Assembly (NCBI RefSeq): GCF_002162135.1
Contig: NZ_CP021382.1
Location: 1,364,001 to 1,428,000 of the forward strand
Origin: Cellvibrio sp. PSBB006
GTDB lineage: Bacteria > Pseudomonadota > Gammaproteobacteria > Pseudomonadales > Cellvibrionaceae
Reading direction: 5' to 3'
Length of the DNA: 64,000 nt
The stretch's first letter is position 1; every line of letters starts with the position of its first letter. The notes below the pieces were generated by a model that had not been told where the DNA came from, did no database searches, and saw only the letters and a list, made by a program, of their open reading frames with translations. The position numbers were made by a program, and so were the translations under genes. Below, in pieces: positions 26,812-34,600 of this stretch.

Positions 26812-26843
26812 CTTACAGATCGTAAACTTAAGTGCGCTTGCGA

Positions 26844-26987
26844 TTAGGTCGCATCGTCGACTTCGTCCTGAACTTCTTCAACGGCTTCATCAATATTTTC
26901 CCCAGCTTCTTCTGCTGGCCCTTTTTCACAGCCGATCAAAAAACCTGCCAGCGACATTGCCATAATAAATTTCACGAAAGTGCTCAT
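26844..26987 (-). CDS. Small lipoprotein, 47 aa
   Basis: 47 residues from the ATG at 26987 (AGGAG 7 bases upstream). The signal peptide ends in a lipobox LIGC near residue 20; the mature part is only about 28 residues and very acidic (EKGPAEEAGENIDEAVEEVQDEVDDAT). It resembles entericidin-like envelope lipoproteins in size only. It has its own sigma-54 promoter at 27074 and its own terminator. Confidence 0.82.
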   Translation of the reverse strand: MSTFVKFIMAMSLAGFLIGCEKGPAEEAGENIDEAVEEVQDEVDDAT

Positions 26988-27073
26988 TGAATGCTCCTGT
27001 TCATAATATAAGTCGTTTGTTAACGCGCTAAAAATTCCCAACGAGTTTAGGGGATGGCGTCGATATTATTAGT

Positions 27074-27089
27074 AGCAAGCCATATGCCA
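27074..27089 (-). promoter_or_regulatory. Sigma-54 promoter of the mini-lipoprotein gene
   Basis: On the minus strand TGGCAT-ATGGC-TTGCT: one mismatch to TGGCAC-N5-TTGCW, with correct GG/GC spacing. Expected start near 27063, leaving a 76-base leader. Confidence 0.82.
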
Positions 27090-27184
27090 GACTTGGATTT
27101 TAGTCGATAATACCCATAATCCACGGTGTTCATCGCAGGTATCGAGAACTGCGCATAGGAACGGCGATATAGATGGACACCTTT

Positions 27185-27204
27185 TATTGGAAATATTGCC
27201 AATA
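27185..27204. promoter_or_regulatory. Candidate enhancer (activator-binding) inverted repeat
   Basis: TATTGG (27185-27190) and CCAATA (27199-27204) are 8 bases apart. A related GCAATT-N6-AATTGC repeat lies upstream of the third sigma-54 promoter (34405-34422). Both could bind the FIS-type HTH of the activator at 27345, by position and symmetry only. Confidence 0.4.
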
Positions 27205-27344
27205 TAGGATGTCATTTTTACAAAACTGACGTTTTTTTAGCCAAACCCTAGTATTCTGTGATATACGCATAATCCAGCGCCTAGTCACCCTAGATCTTAA
27301 TTGTTATAGTCAATAGCTTAATCATCTGTAATAAGGGAAACCCT

Positions 27345-28682
27345 GTGGCATTAATTTTGTTAGTAGATGATGACAAAAACTTCACCCAGGCAACGGGTGA
27401 ATTGCTCAATATTATGGGGCACGATGTTACCGTTGCCGACAATCTGGCTGAGGCCGGAGCCGCTTTGTCCAAGCAACGCTTTGACATTTTGTTGCTCGAC
27501 CTGATGCTGCCCGATGGCAGTGGTTTTCAGGTGCTCGAAAATATTCCGGAGAGCCAACGTCCCACCCACATCACAATCATTACCGGCAACTCTGCAGTTA
27601 AGTCCCTGGTTAAAAAAGTCATGGGGCCCAATATCAGCTACCTGATCAAGCCAATTGATCTCGAACAGCTACAGGCCCTTACCGGTCGGATTGAAAAGAA
27701 GAACACTCCCGGTGACCAGGTCGAGAAACATTTTAATGTGTTGATCGGCGAATCCCCTGCCATGCATAAGCTGTATCAGATGATCAAACGGGTAGCCGCC
27801 ACCAAGGCTAATGTGTTGCTGCAGGGTGAAAGTGGCGTCGGCAAGGAACTGGTCGCTAACGCTATTCATCATGCAACCGAATGTACTGGCGCGTTTGTCG
27901 CGTGGAATTGTGGCGCAGCATCGCGCGAATTGATTGGCAGCGAATTATTCGGGCATGAAAAAGGCGCCTTTACCGGTGCCATCGCACGCAAGCAAGGTTT
28001 ATTTGAACAGGCAGACGGCGGAACGTTATTTCTCGATGAAATCACCGAGATGCCGATTGATATGCAACCCAACCTGTTGCGTGTTTTAGAAACCCAAAAG
28101 GTGACGCGTTTGGGCGGTGCCCAGGAAATTGCCGTCAATTGCCGAGTGATCTCAGCAACCAATCGCACGACGGAGCAATTGGCTGAAGAAGAATGCCTGC
28201 GGGAAGACATTTATTTCCGTCTTGCGGTCTTCCCTATTGCCATTCCCCCGTTACGCGAACGACCGGGTGACATTGAATTGCTCGCCAAATCATTTCTTCA
28301 TGACCTGAATTTACAAAACGATTGCAACCTGTCTTTAAGCCAGGAATCGCTGCACCGGCTTACTCAGTATGATTGGCCAGGAAACGTGCGCGAACTACGC
28401 CATGCTATCCACCGAGCGTTCATCATGAGCGACCCGGAAAGCAGTGAATTGATTCTTCCCACTGAACTCGCCTCGCCTTTTGCGCGCGAACGTAAAAAGA
28501 CTCAGGGGTTGATTCCCGGCAAGACGATTGAAGAAGTAGAACGCGAACTGATTACTTTGACCCTTGAACAGGTTGATGGCGATAAACCCCGAGCAGCAGA
28601 GATGCTGGGCGTCAGCCTCAAGACTCTTTATAACCGCTTAAATAATTATGAAAAGCAACTGCAGGACGAGGTTGAACGATGA
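27345..28682 (+). CDS. Sigma-54-dependent response regulator (NtrC family)
   Basis: 445 residues from a GTG with AGGGA 7 bases upstream. The receiver domain (1-120) has DDD near residue 9 and a phosphoacceptor Asp in LLLDLMLPDGSG. The AAA+ domain (about 132-365) has Walker A GESGVGKE, the sigma-54 contact loop GAFTGA, Walker B GGTLFLDEI, and an arginine-finger region (LREDIYFRL). The C-terminal FIS helix-turn-helix (PRAAEMLGVSLKTLYNRLNNYE) binds enhancers. It should open the sigma-54 promoters found at 26603, 27074 and 34343 (inference from proximity). Confidence 0.96.
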   Translation: MALILLVDDDKNFTQATGELLNIMGHDVTVADNLAEAGAALSKQRFDILLLDLMLPDGSGFQVLENIPESQRPTHITIITGNSAVKSLVKKVMGPNISYLIKPIDLEQLQALTGRIEKKNTPGDQVEKHFNVLIGESPAMHKLYQMIKRVAATKANVLLQGESGVGKELVANAIHHATECTGAFVAWNCGAASRELIGSELFGHEKGAFTGAIARKQGLFEQADGGTLFLDEITEMPIDMQPNLLRVLETQKVTRLGGAQEIAVNCRVISATNRTTEQLAEEECLREDIYFRLAVFPIAIPPLRERPGDIELLAKSFLHDLNLQNDCNLSLSQESLHRLTQYDWPGNVRELRHAIHRAFIMSDPESSELILPTELASPFARERKKTQGLIPGKTIEEVERELITLTLEQVDGDKPRAAEMLGVSLKTLYNRLNNYEKQLQDEVER

Positions 28683-28882
28683 ATATTCCCCAAGACCAGC
28701 TTGCATACGTAGCTCATCAACTGCGCAATCCCCTGAACACAATTTCTGTCAATGCCGAACTCGCACGGTTACAGCTTCAAAAACAACAAGACCCCAATGA
28801 CATTCTGATGAGTCTCGAACGCATCCTTCAGGAATGTAAACGCTGCGCAGCGCTGCTCAATGAGTTAAGCCCGCCGACTTAG
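28679..28882 (+). CDS. Stand-alone HisKA/DHp mini-protein, 67 aa
   Basis: 67 residues that consist of little more than a histidine-kinase dimerisation/phosphoacceptor hairpin: the H-box is YVAHQLRNPLNTISVNAELARLQ (His near residue 13), then a second helix LMSLERILQECKRCAALLNEL. No ATPase domain and no membrane part. The ATGA overlap with the sigma-54 regulator gene couples their synthesis. It may act as a phosphotransfer or phosphatase partner of that regulator, or as a remnant of a kinase; the intact start, stop, operon position and complete DHp size favour a real gene. Confidence 0.8.
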   Translation: MNIPQDQLAYVAHQLRNPLNTISVNAELARLQLQKQQDPNDILMSLERILQECKRCAALLNELSPPT

Positions 28883-28897
28883 AGATCAGGTAATTGA

Positions 28898-30379
28898 ATG
28901 ACGCTTTTTTCGTCGCGTATAATTTTTCCAAGTTACAGTTGGCTCGCCAGTTTTTGCCTGATGCTGGCGCTTCTGTTAACCAATGGCGTGATTTCTTATC
29001 ACGCCATACTGACGCTTATTACTAATGAAGACAAAGTTCATAAAACCCTCAACACGCTTAACATCATCAAAGATACTTTTTCAGCTATCCAGGACGCAGA
29101 AACTGGTGAGCGTGGTTTTTTAATTTCGGGCGAAGACTCCTACCTGGAGCCTTATGATATTGCCATCAAGAAAATCAATGTACACCTGAATCAATTGCTG
29201 GAGCTGGAAGCTAATCTGGCGACGCAACGCCCGCGTATTTTTACTCTTATCCAATTGACACAAGCCAAGCTGCAAGAAATGGAAAAGACCATTCAGCTGC
29301 GCAAACAGCATAAAGAAGGCGCTGCGCTAAAGTTGTTTCTGACCGATGAAGGCAACTCGCTCATGCGGCAAATCCGTTCGTTGGTCAGCGAATTACAACA
29401 AACGGCCTATGATCGGCTTAAACAACAACGGGCCGAAGCCAACCAGGTTCAACAGCAGGTCATCATCACCCAGATATTCGCCACCGTCCTCGGCTTGATT
29501 CTGGCGGGCATTATTTTTGTGTTAGTCGGCAGGGCTTTAAAGAAGCAGCGCGAAGATGCGGAAAAGCTCGAAGCCCTGGTGGCTGACCGCACCCTGGCAT
29601 TGGAGCGTTACGCGGTTGAGCTGCAGCGCAGCAACCGTGAGCTGCAGGATTTTGCCTTTGTCGCTTCCCATGATTTGCAGGAGCCATTGCGCAAGATCCG
29701 CTCTTTCGGTGATCGTCTGGAGCAGAAGTACTCAACGCAACTGGGTGAAGGCGCTGATTACATTCGCCGCATGCAGGTTGCCGCCGCACGCATGTCGCGC
29801 CTGATTGAAGATCTGCTAACCTTTTCCAGAATTTCCAGCCAGGCCAAAAAATTTGAACAGGTTGCCTTGCAGGAAATTCTGGAAGATGTCCTCGAAGATT
29901 TGTATGTCACCATTGAAGCCAAAGGTGCCGAGGTTAATGCTGACCCCCTGCCCACCATTGAGGCTGATCCTACCCAGATGCGTCAATTGCTACAAAACCT
30001 GGTAGGCAATGCGATAAAATTTGTTCCCTCCGACAGAAAACCGGTTATCAATATCCTGACCCGCATCATACTGCCCGAAGAAGACGCGACTGACGCCGGC
30101 TGGTTTGAAATGCAGGTCACTGATAACGGGATCGGTTTCGACGAGAAATTCATTGATCGCATCTTTACGCCTTTTCAGCGATTGCATGGAAAAGACGAAT
30201 ATCCCGGCACGGGAATCGGGTTATCCATTTGTCGCCGTATTGTTGAACATCACCACGGTAGAATTCAGGCCAGTAGCGTTCCCGGCAAAAGCGCAACATT
30301 CATTGTAAGGCTTCCCTTACGGCAGGAAAATGCGGCACAACTTTATACCAGTACAGGAACACATCATGCTCTCAGGTAA
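28898..30379 (+). CDS. CHASE3 sensor histidine kinase
   Basis: 493 residues. TM1 (about 13-35), a periplasmic CHASE3 domain (about 40-178, with the GERGFLISGEDSYLEPY signature), TM2 (about 188-210), a coiled linker (210-250), HisKA with FAFVASHDLQEPLRKI (His near 260), and HATPase with N-box LLQNLVGNAIKF, DNGIGFDEKF, and GTGIGLSICRRIVEHHHG. The H-box is of the phytochrome-like type that pairs with Rcp1-like receivers, and exactly such a receiver is the next gene, overlapping by 14 bases. It senses an unknown envelope signal. Confidence 0.95.
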   Translation: MTLFSSRIIFPSYSWLASFCLMLALLLTNGVISYHAILTLITNEDKVHKTLNTLNIIKDTFSAIQDAETGERGFLISGEDSYLEPYDIAIKKINVHLNQLLELEANLATQRPRIFTLIQLTQAKLQEMEKTIQLRKQHKEGAALKLFLTDEGNSLMRQIRSLVSELQQTAYDRLKQQRAEANQVQQQVIITQIFATVLGLILAGIIFVLVGRALKKQREDAEKLEALVADRTLALERYAVELQRSNRELQDFAFVASHDLQEPLRKIRSFGDRLEQKYSTQLGEGADYIRRMQVAAARMSRLIEDLLTFSRISSQAKKFEQVALQEILEDVLEDLYVTIEAKGAEVNADPLPTIEADPTQMRQLLQNLVGNAIKFVPSDRKPVINILTRIILPEEDATDAGWFEMQVTDNGIGFDEKFIDRIFTPFQRLHGKDEYPGTGIGLSICRRIVEHHHGRIQASSVPGKSATFIVRLPLRQENAAQLYTSTGTHHALR

Positions 30380-30812
30380 CAAACCATTTGTCGTATTAAT
30401 GGCTGATGACGATGAGGATGATCGCCTGCTTGCGCATGAAGCGCTGTTGGAAAGTAAAGAAACCTATGACATGCATTTTGTTAAAGACGGCGTCGAGTTG
30501 ATGGAATACCTGCGCGGCGAAGGCAGCTACAAAGAGCAACCGGCCCCCATGCCTGGTCTGATTTTGCTGGACCTGAACATGCCCCGCAAAGATGGCCGGG
30601 AGGTGTTAGCCGAATTGAAAGCCGATCCGGATTTATTGAAGATTCCCGTCGTCATATTAACAACATCAAACTCGCAGGAAGACCTGCAATACAGCCATGA
30701 TTTGGGGGCCGCGTTTTACCAGACCAAACCCGTCACCTTTTGCGCCATGGTAGAGTTTATGAAAAAACTTACTGCCTATTGCAACGCACAGGTATTCAAT
30801 CCCATTTACTGA
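30366..30812 (+). CDS. Rcp1-like single-domain response regulator
   Basis: 148 residues from the ATG at 30366 (AGGA 8 bases upstream), inside the end of the kinase gene. A lone receiver: acidic pocket DDDEDDRLL, phosphoacceptor Asp in LILLDLNMPRKDGREVL, Thr in ILTTSNSQED and Lys in YQTKPVTF. The long loop before the Asp is typical of the Rcp1 group that serves CHASE3/phytochrome-type kinases. It has no output domain, so it probably passes the phosphoryl group on or acts by protein contact. Confidence 0.93.
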   Translation: MLSGNKPFVVLMADDDEDDRLLAHEALLESKETYDMHFVKDGVELMEYLRGEGSYKEQPAPMPGLILLDLNMPRKDGREVLAELKADPDLLKIPVVILTTSNSQEDLQYSHDLGAAFYQTKPVTFCAMVEFMKKLTAYCNAQVFNPIY

Positions 30813-30838
30813 AATCGCAGAGCGCGTTGGTATTGTCA

Positions 30839-32815
30839 ATGAGTCAGGGTCTTATCACACAAGGTATGAAGTTATTACTCGTGGAGGATGACGAAGACGA
30901 TTACGTCCTGACGCAAGGTCTGCTTGAAGATATTATCGCGGGAGAATATTCCCTGACCTGGGCATCGACGCCGCAGGAAGCGCGTAAGCATTTCGCGCGT
31001 AACAACCACGATTTGTGCATGATGGATTACCGCCTCGGCTCTGAGGATGGGCTATCACTCCTGCGTGAAGCGCCCAAACTCGGCTTCAAAGGCCCCATCA
31101 TCATGTTGACGGGGCAAGATAATAAACAGCTCGACCAGGAAGCGCTGAATGCTGGCGCTGAAGACTATTTGGTCAAGTCCCAATTAAATGCCCAGGGGTT
31201 AGCGCGGGCTATTCGTTATGCCCTCACCCGCCGGGAGATGGAAGCGGAACGGGTCGAACGTTTGCGCGCCGAAACAGAAAACCGTTCCAAGAGTGAATTT
31301 CTTGCGCATTTGAGCCATGAATTACGCACGCCGCTGACCGCCATCCTCGGTTATACCGACTTATTATTGGCAGCCGATGAAGCGCCAGACAAAAACCATC
31401 TGCAAATTATCAAACGTAACGGTCGCCATCTTCTGAGCTTGCTGAATGATGTGTTGGATTTATCCAAGATCGAAGCGGGTAAATTGGAGATTGAGCAACT
31501 TGATGTCCATTTACACAGCTTTGTAAACGAGATCTGTTCACTCATCTCCGTCAACGCGCAAGATAAAAGCCTGCGCTTGAATGTATTGGCCAAAACGGCC
31601 TTGCCGGTGAAGATCAAAACGGACCCGACGCGACTGCGCCAGATCCTGCTCAATCTCTTGGGCAACGCTATTAAGTTTACGGAAGAAGGTGAAGTTTCCC
31701 TGCATATTGCTGAAGCACACCTGCGCAACAAAACTTATCTACGCTTTTCCATTCGGGATACCGGTGTCGGGATTTCCAAAAATGATATTGCACGGTTGTT
31801 CAAGCCTTTCACCCAGGTCGCCAATACCCTTACCAGCCGCCAACAAGGTACCGGCCTGGGGCTGGCGATCAGCCGGCAACTCGCACAATGCCTGGGTGGA
31901 AATATCAGTGTAAAAAGCCAACCGGGTGTCGGTAGCGTGTTTACGCTTTATATCAACCCCGGCAATCTGGAAAACGTCGAACGCAAGCCGTTGGATTCCC
32001 GCAGCAATCTGGATACCACCACTATATCCAATGCGTTTAGCTTTAAGGGCCATGTTCTGGTCACTGATGACCTGTCCGATATCCGTATGTTAGTGGGCCA
32101 CCTCATCACCAGTTTCGGTGGGCGGGTAACCTATGCGAGTGACGGCCAGGAAGCCATTGATCTGGTACAGCGCAAAACCGCCGAGGGCGACAGTTTCGAC
32201 TTATTAATTATGGATTCGCAAATGCCGGTGCTGGATGGCTTGTCGGCGACCCGGTTGTTACGCGACCAAGGTTACCAAAAACCTATCCTCGCACTTACGG
32301 CCGCCAGCTTGCGCGGAGAACGCGAAAGATGTTTGGCAGCCGGTTGTGATGACTACCTGAGTAAACCTATCGACGCCGCCACCCTGTTAACCCGTATTCA
32401 AAAATTGCTGAAACAAAATCAACAGCAGCGTCAGCCGCCCGGTTCCGCCCCCGGAAAACAGATTTTGCTGGTTGAAGATAATCAGGATGCGCGTGAAGCC
32501 ACCGCGATGCTTCTGCAACACTTAGGCTGGCACGTATTGGCTGTGAGAACCGGCGCCGAAGCGCTGGATGTATTCAGTTCGCTCCAGCCTGTCGCTGTGC
32601 TGCTGGACATAAACCTGCCGGATATCGATGGCTATAGCTTGGCTGCAAAACTGCGGGAGTCGGGATTAAAAGATGCGCAGCTCATTGCGTTAAGTGGCAA
32701 TCAGCCGGATAAAGTACGTGCAGAGCAAGCTGGCTTTGATGACCATCTGGTCAAGCCGCTGGACTTATCTGCCCTGAATTCTGCGTTGGAACGCGCTACT
32801 CATGTAGAAACCTGA
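30839..32815 (+). CDS. Hybrid kinase REC-HisKA-HATPase-REC-REC
   Basis: 658 residues from the ATG at 30839; the ATG at 30866 is an alternative, and a longer frame overlaps the receiver gene. An N-terminal receiver (about 8-125, Asp in LCMMDYRLG), HisKA (about 155, [14 protein letters not shown]), and HATPase (LLNLLGNAIKF, DTGVGISKND, GTGLGLAISRQLA), then two receivers: the first with Asp in LLIMDSQMPVLDG, the second with Asp in VLLDINLPDIDG. No membrane segment and no HPt domain. It fits a soluble phosphorelay hub fed by the CHASE3 kinase or Rcp1-like receiver. Last gene of the five-gene signalling operon. Confidence 0.93.
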   Translation: MSQGLITQGMKLLLVEDDEDDYVLTQGLLEDIIAGEYSLTWASTPQEARKHFARNNHDLCMMDYRLGSEDGLSLLREAPKLGFKGPIIMLTGQDNKQLDQEALNAGAEDYLVKSQLNAQGLARAIRYALTRREMEAERVERLRAETENRSKSEFLAHLSHELRTPLTAILGYTDLLLAADEAPDKNHLQIIKRNGRHLLSLLNDVLDLSKIEAGKLEIEQLDVHLHSFVNEICSLISVNAQDKSLRLNVLAKTALPVKIKTDPTRLRQILLNLLGNAIKFTEEGEVSLHIAEAHLRNKTYLRFSIRDTGVGISKNDIARLFKPFTQVANTLTSRQQGTGLGLAISRQLAQCLGGNISVKSQPGVGSVFTLYINPGNLENVERKPLDSRSNLDTTTISNAFSFKGHVLVTDDLSDIRMLVGHLITSFGGRVTYASDGQEAIDLVQRKTAEGDSFDLLIMDSQMPVLDGLSATRLLRDQGYQKPILALTAASLRGERERCLAAGCDDYLSKPIDAATLLTRIQKLLKQNQQQRQPPGSAPGKQILLVEDNQDAREATAMLLQHLGWHVLAVRTGAEALDVFSSLQPVAVLLDINLPDIDGYSLAAKLRESGLKDAQLIALSGNQPDKVRAEQAGFDDHLVKPLDLSALNSALERATHVET

Positions 32816-32924
32816 TGTAGGCCAATTAGTATCGGACGAATACAAGGATAGAAACAAACGGACATAAACAAACAGCAGCAAACAGACAGGAACAAAGCGG
32901 ATATCAGGGGAAATCGAAGCGGCT

Positions 32925-32979
32925 AAATAAGTAGATATAAAAAAGTAACTATAAAAATAAGTAGCTATAAAATGTAACT
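32925..32979. repeat. Imperfect A/T-rich direct repeat
   Basis: Two 25-26 base copies (32925-32950 and 32955-32979) of AAATAAGTAG-[AC]-TATAAA...GTAACT lie 3' of both the hybrid kinase and csbD genes. Purpose unknown. Confidence 0.6.
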
Positions 32980-33026
32980 CCATGGCTGGATGCGTCCCTG
33001 CGCTTCCGCAAGCCTGTGTAGTGAGA

Positions 33027-33227
33027 TCAGTTTACCGATTTAAAATAATCGTCGACCTCTTTCCTGACATCATCCTTTTTCTTACCGTATTTTTCCTGCA
33101 CCAAACCAATCAGGCGCTCGCGATTTCCTTTCACTTGGTCAAACTCATCATCCGTAATCTCGCCCCATTTGGCCTGGACAGAACCCTTTAACTGCTTCCA
33201 TTTACCTTCCAGGATATCGTTATTCAC
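33027..33227 (-). CDS. CsbD-family stress protein
   Basis: 66 residues, the family size. It carries the full CsbD pattern: NNDILEGKWKQLKGSVQAKWGEITDDEFDQVKGNRERLIGLVQEKYG, read as three short helices. Small, soluble and very hydrophilic; members are induced by general stress in many bacteria, mechanism unknown. It begins 26 bases after the Crp-family gene and so is probably made from the same sigma-54-driven transcript. Confidence 0.95.
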   Translation of the reverse strand: MNNDILEGKWKQLKGSVQAKWGEITDDEFDQVKGNRERLIGLVQEKYGKKKDDVRKEVDDYFKSVN

Positions 33228-33253
33228 GGGAGCCTCCTCAAGTTACCGCGCCA

Positions 33254-34192
33254 TTAGCGCGCCCGGGCATAACGTGCAGATTGTGAATCGTCACCTTTGC
33301 GCGCCGCACCCTCTGCGATAAGGGTGGCTTCCTGAGCGCGAGCAGTAATACTGGTCACCCGGGCAGCAGAAGCGGCAATCTTACGGGTTTGTGGCAAGGC
33401 TACCGGTACTTGAGGTTTGCGCGGCAACAAACGGGCGTATTCGTGATTTACAACGCCGTAGCACTCGCACACTTCAGACTCGATACCAGCACGATCCAGA
33501 ATGCGAATCTTGCCGCGGCTGTATTGGATGTAGCCCTTCGCTTGCAACTTGCCTGCTGCTTGAGTGACACCTTCACGGCGCACACCGAGCATATTGGCAA
33601 TCAGTTCATGGGTAAGATGGATTTCATTGAAGGCCAGACGATCCATGCTCATCAGCAGCCAGCGGCACAGTTGCTGGTCTACTGAGTGCAGACGGTTGCA
33701 TACGGCCGTTTGTGAAATTTGTGTAATAAACGCCTGGCAGTACAACAGTGCCGTGCGCATAAATTCGCCGTTACGCTGTAACTCTTTCTTAGCCAGACTG
33801 GCGCGGATGCGATAACCCAAGCCAGCACTTTGGACAACAGCGCGCGTTGAAGAAGACTCACTTCCCATTACAAAGGCAGTTCCCACAAATCCTTCGTTAC
33901 CTACAAGTCCGACGGCAGGTGAGGCTCCGTTCTCAGTGATATATCCCAGGCACACAACGCTGGTGATAGGGAAGTAGATCCATTCGATTGGCATACCCGC
34001 TTCCTGTACGACTTCACCCACGCTCATGGAGACCAGCTCCATGTGAGGCAACATGCGGACATAGTCATTGACAGGCAATACCGCCATGAAGTGGTTTTGT
34101 TTAGGAGAGTAGAGATCCTGTGAAAAACGAGTCGCTTTAACTCCCTGGAATTTCTCTGAAACATACTGGCTTTGATACTGAAGTTCAGACAT
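33254..34192 (-). CDS. Crp/Fnr-family transcription regulator
   Basis: 312 residues. The cyclic-nucleotide-binding-like beta-roll (about 35-150) is divergent, without the usual cAMP-binding RxS motif (GNEGFVGTAFVMGSESSSTRAVVQS instead). The winged HTH (about 170-235) has LTHELIANMLGVRREGVTQAAGKLQAKGYIQYSRG. A 65-residue C-terminal tail, rich in Ala and Arg, is unusual. The ligand is unknown. Transcription from the sigma-54 promoter at 34343 would make it a second-tier regulator of the stress block. Confidence 0.9.
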   Translation of the reverse strand: MSELQYQSQYVSEKFQGVKATRFSQDLYSPKQNHFMAVLPVNDYVRMLPHMELVSMSVGEVVQEAGMPIEWIYFPITSVVCLGYITENGASPAVGLVGNEGFVGTAFVMGSESSSTRAVVQSAGLGYRIRASLAKKELQRNGEFMRTALLYCQAFITQISQTAVCNRLHSVDQQLCRWLLMSMDRLAFNEIHLTHELIANMLGVRREGVTQAAGKLQAKGYIQYSRGKIRILDRAGIESEVCECYGVVNHEYARLLPRKPQVPVALPQTRKIAASAARVTSITARAQEATLIAEGAARKGDDSQSARYARAR

Positions 34193-34600
34193 GGCTTATG
34201 ACCTCAAAATGACCCGGAACCATAAGTCAGTGTAAAAACGTCGTTCACACTGGCTCACCTAAATGAATACTCTGCGTTACCCAGGCTTAAGAAGACTTAC
34301 AACTCTTTAGGACTTCAAGATTTGCCTGGCTACAGGGGATATTGCAAAGGCAATGCCAACGTTGAAAACCCCGTATTTACTGGGGTTTGCGAAGGGGCGA
34401 TGTCGCAATTATTGAAAATTGCACAAACGGGTAGAATTTTTTTCAAAACGAAAAAGTCATTTTTTCAAACATTACAGACGGGCAGATGATTGAGTAAAAG
34501 AGGCGCCCATAGCGGGAGTGAGACGTGCATCACACAAGGTGACGGCAAGCGATTTATTTGCTTTGAAAACCAGGGGTTTGGATGATTTTACGTGGAGGTA
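34193..34600. other. Control region upstream of the Crp-family gene
   Basis: About 408 bases without a gene. It holds the sigma-54 promoter at 34343-34358, a 7-bp hairpin AAACCCC/GGGGTTT (34366-34388) and the inverted repeat GCAATT-N6-AATTGC (34405-34422). The 34440-34600 part is A/T-rich and nothing further is recognised. Confidence 0.6.
34343..34358 (-). promoter_or_regulatory. Sigma-54 promoter of the crp-like/csbD unit
   Basis: On the minus strand TGGCAT-TGCCT-TTGCA: one mismatch to TGGCAC-N5-TTGCW, with correct GG/GC spacing. Expected start near 34332, about 140 bases before the ATG at 34192. Confidence 0.8.

Larger units (their letters stand above)
26988..27344. other. Divergent control region: mini-lipoprotein / sigma-54 activator
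   Basis: 357 bases holding the leftward sigma-54 promoter (27074-27089) and, about 100 bases upstream of it, the inverted repeat TATTGG-N8-CCAATA (27185-27204). That is the usual distance for an enhancer bound by a sigma-54 activator. The rightward promoter of the activator operon is not clear. Confidence 0.6.

Noticed and set aside
26564..26965. 133-codon plus-strand frame through the barrel promoter region
   Set aside because: It runs across the sigma-54 promoter, a perfect terminator and the opposite-strand lipoprotein gene; no ribosome site.
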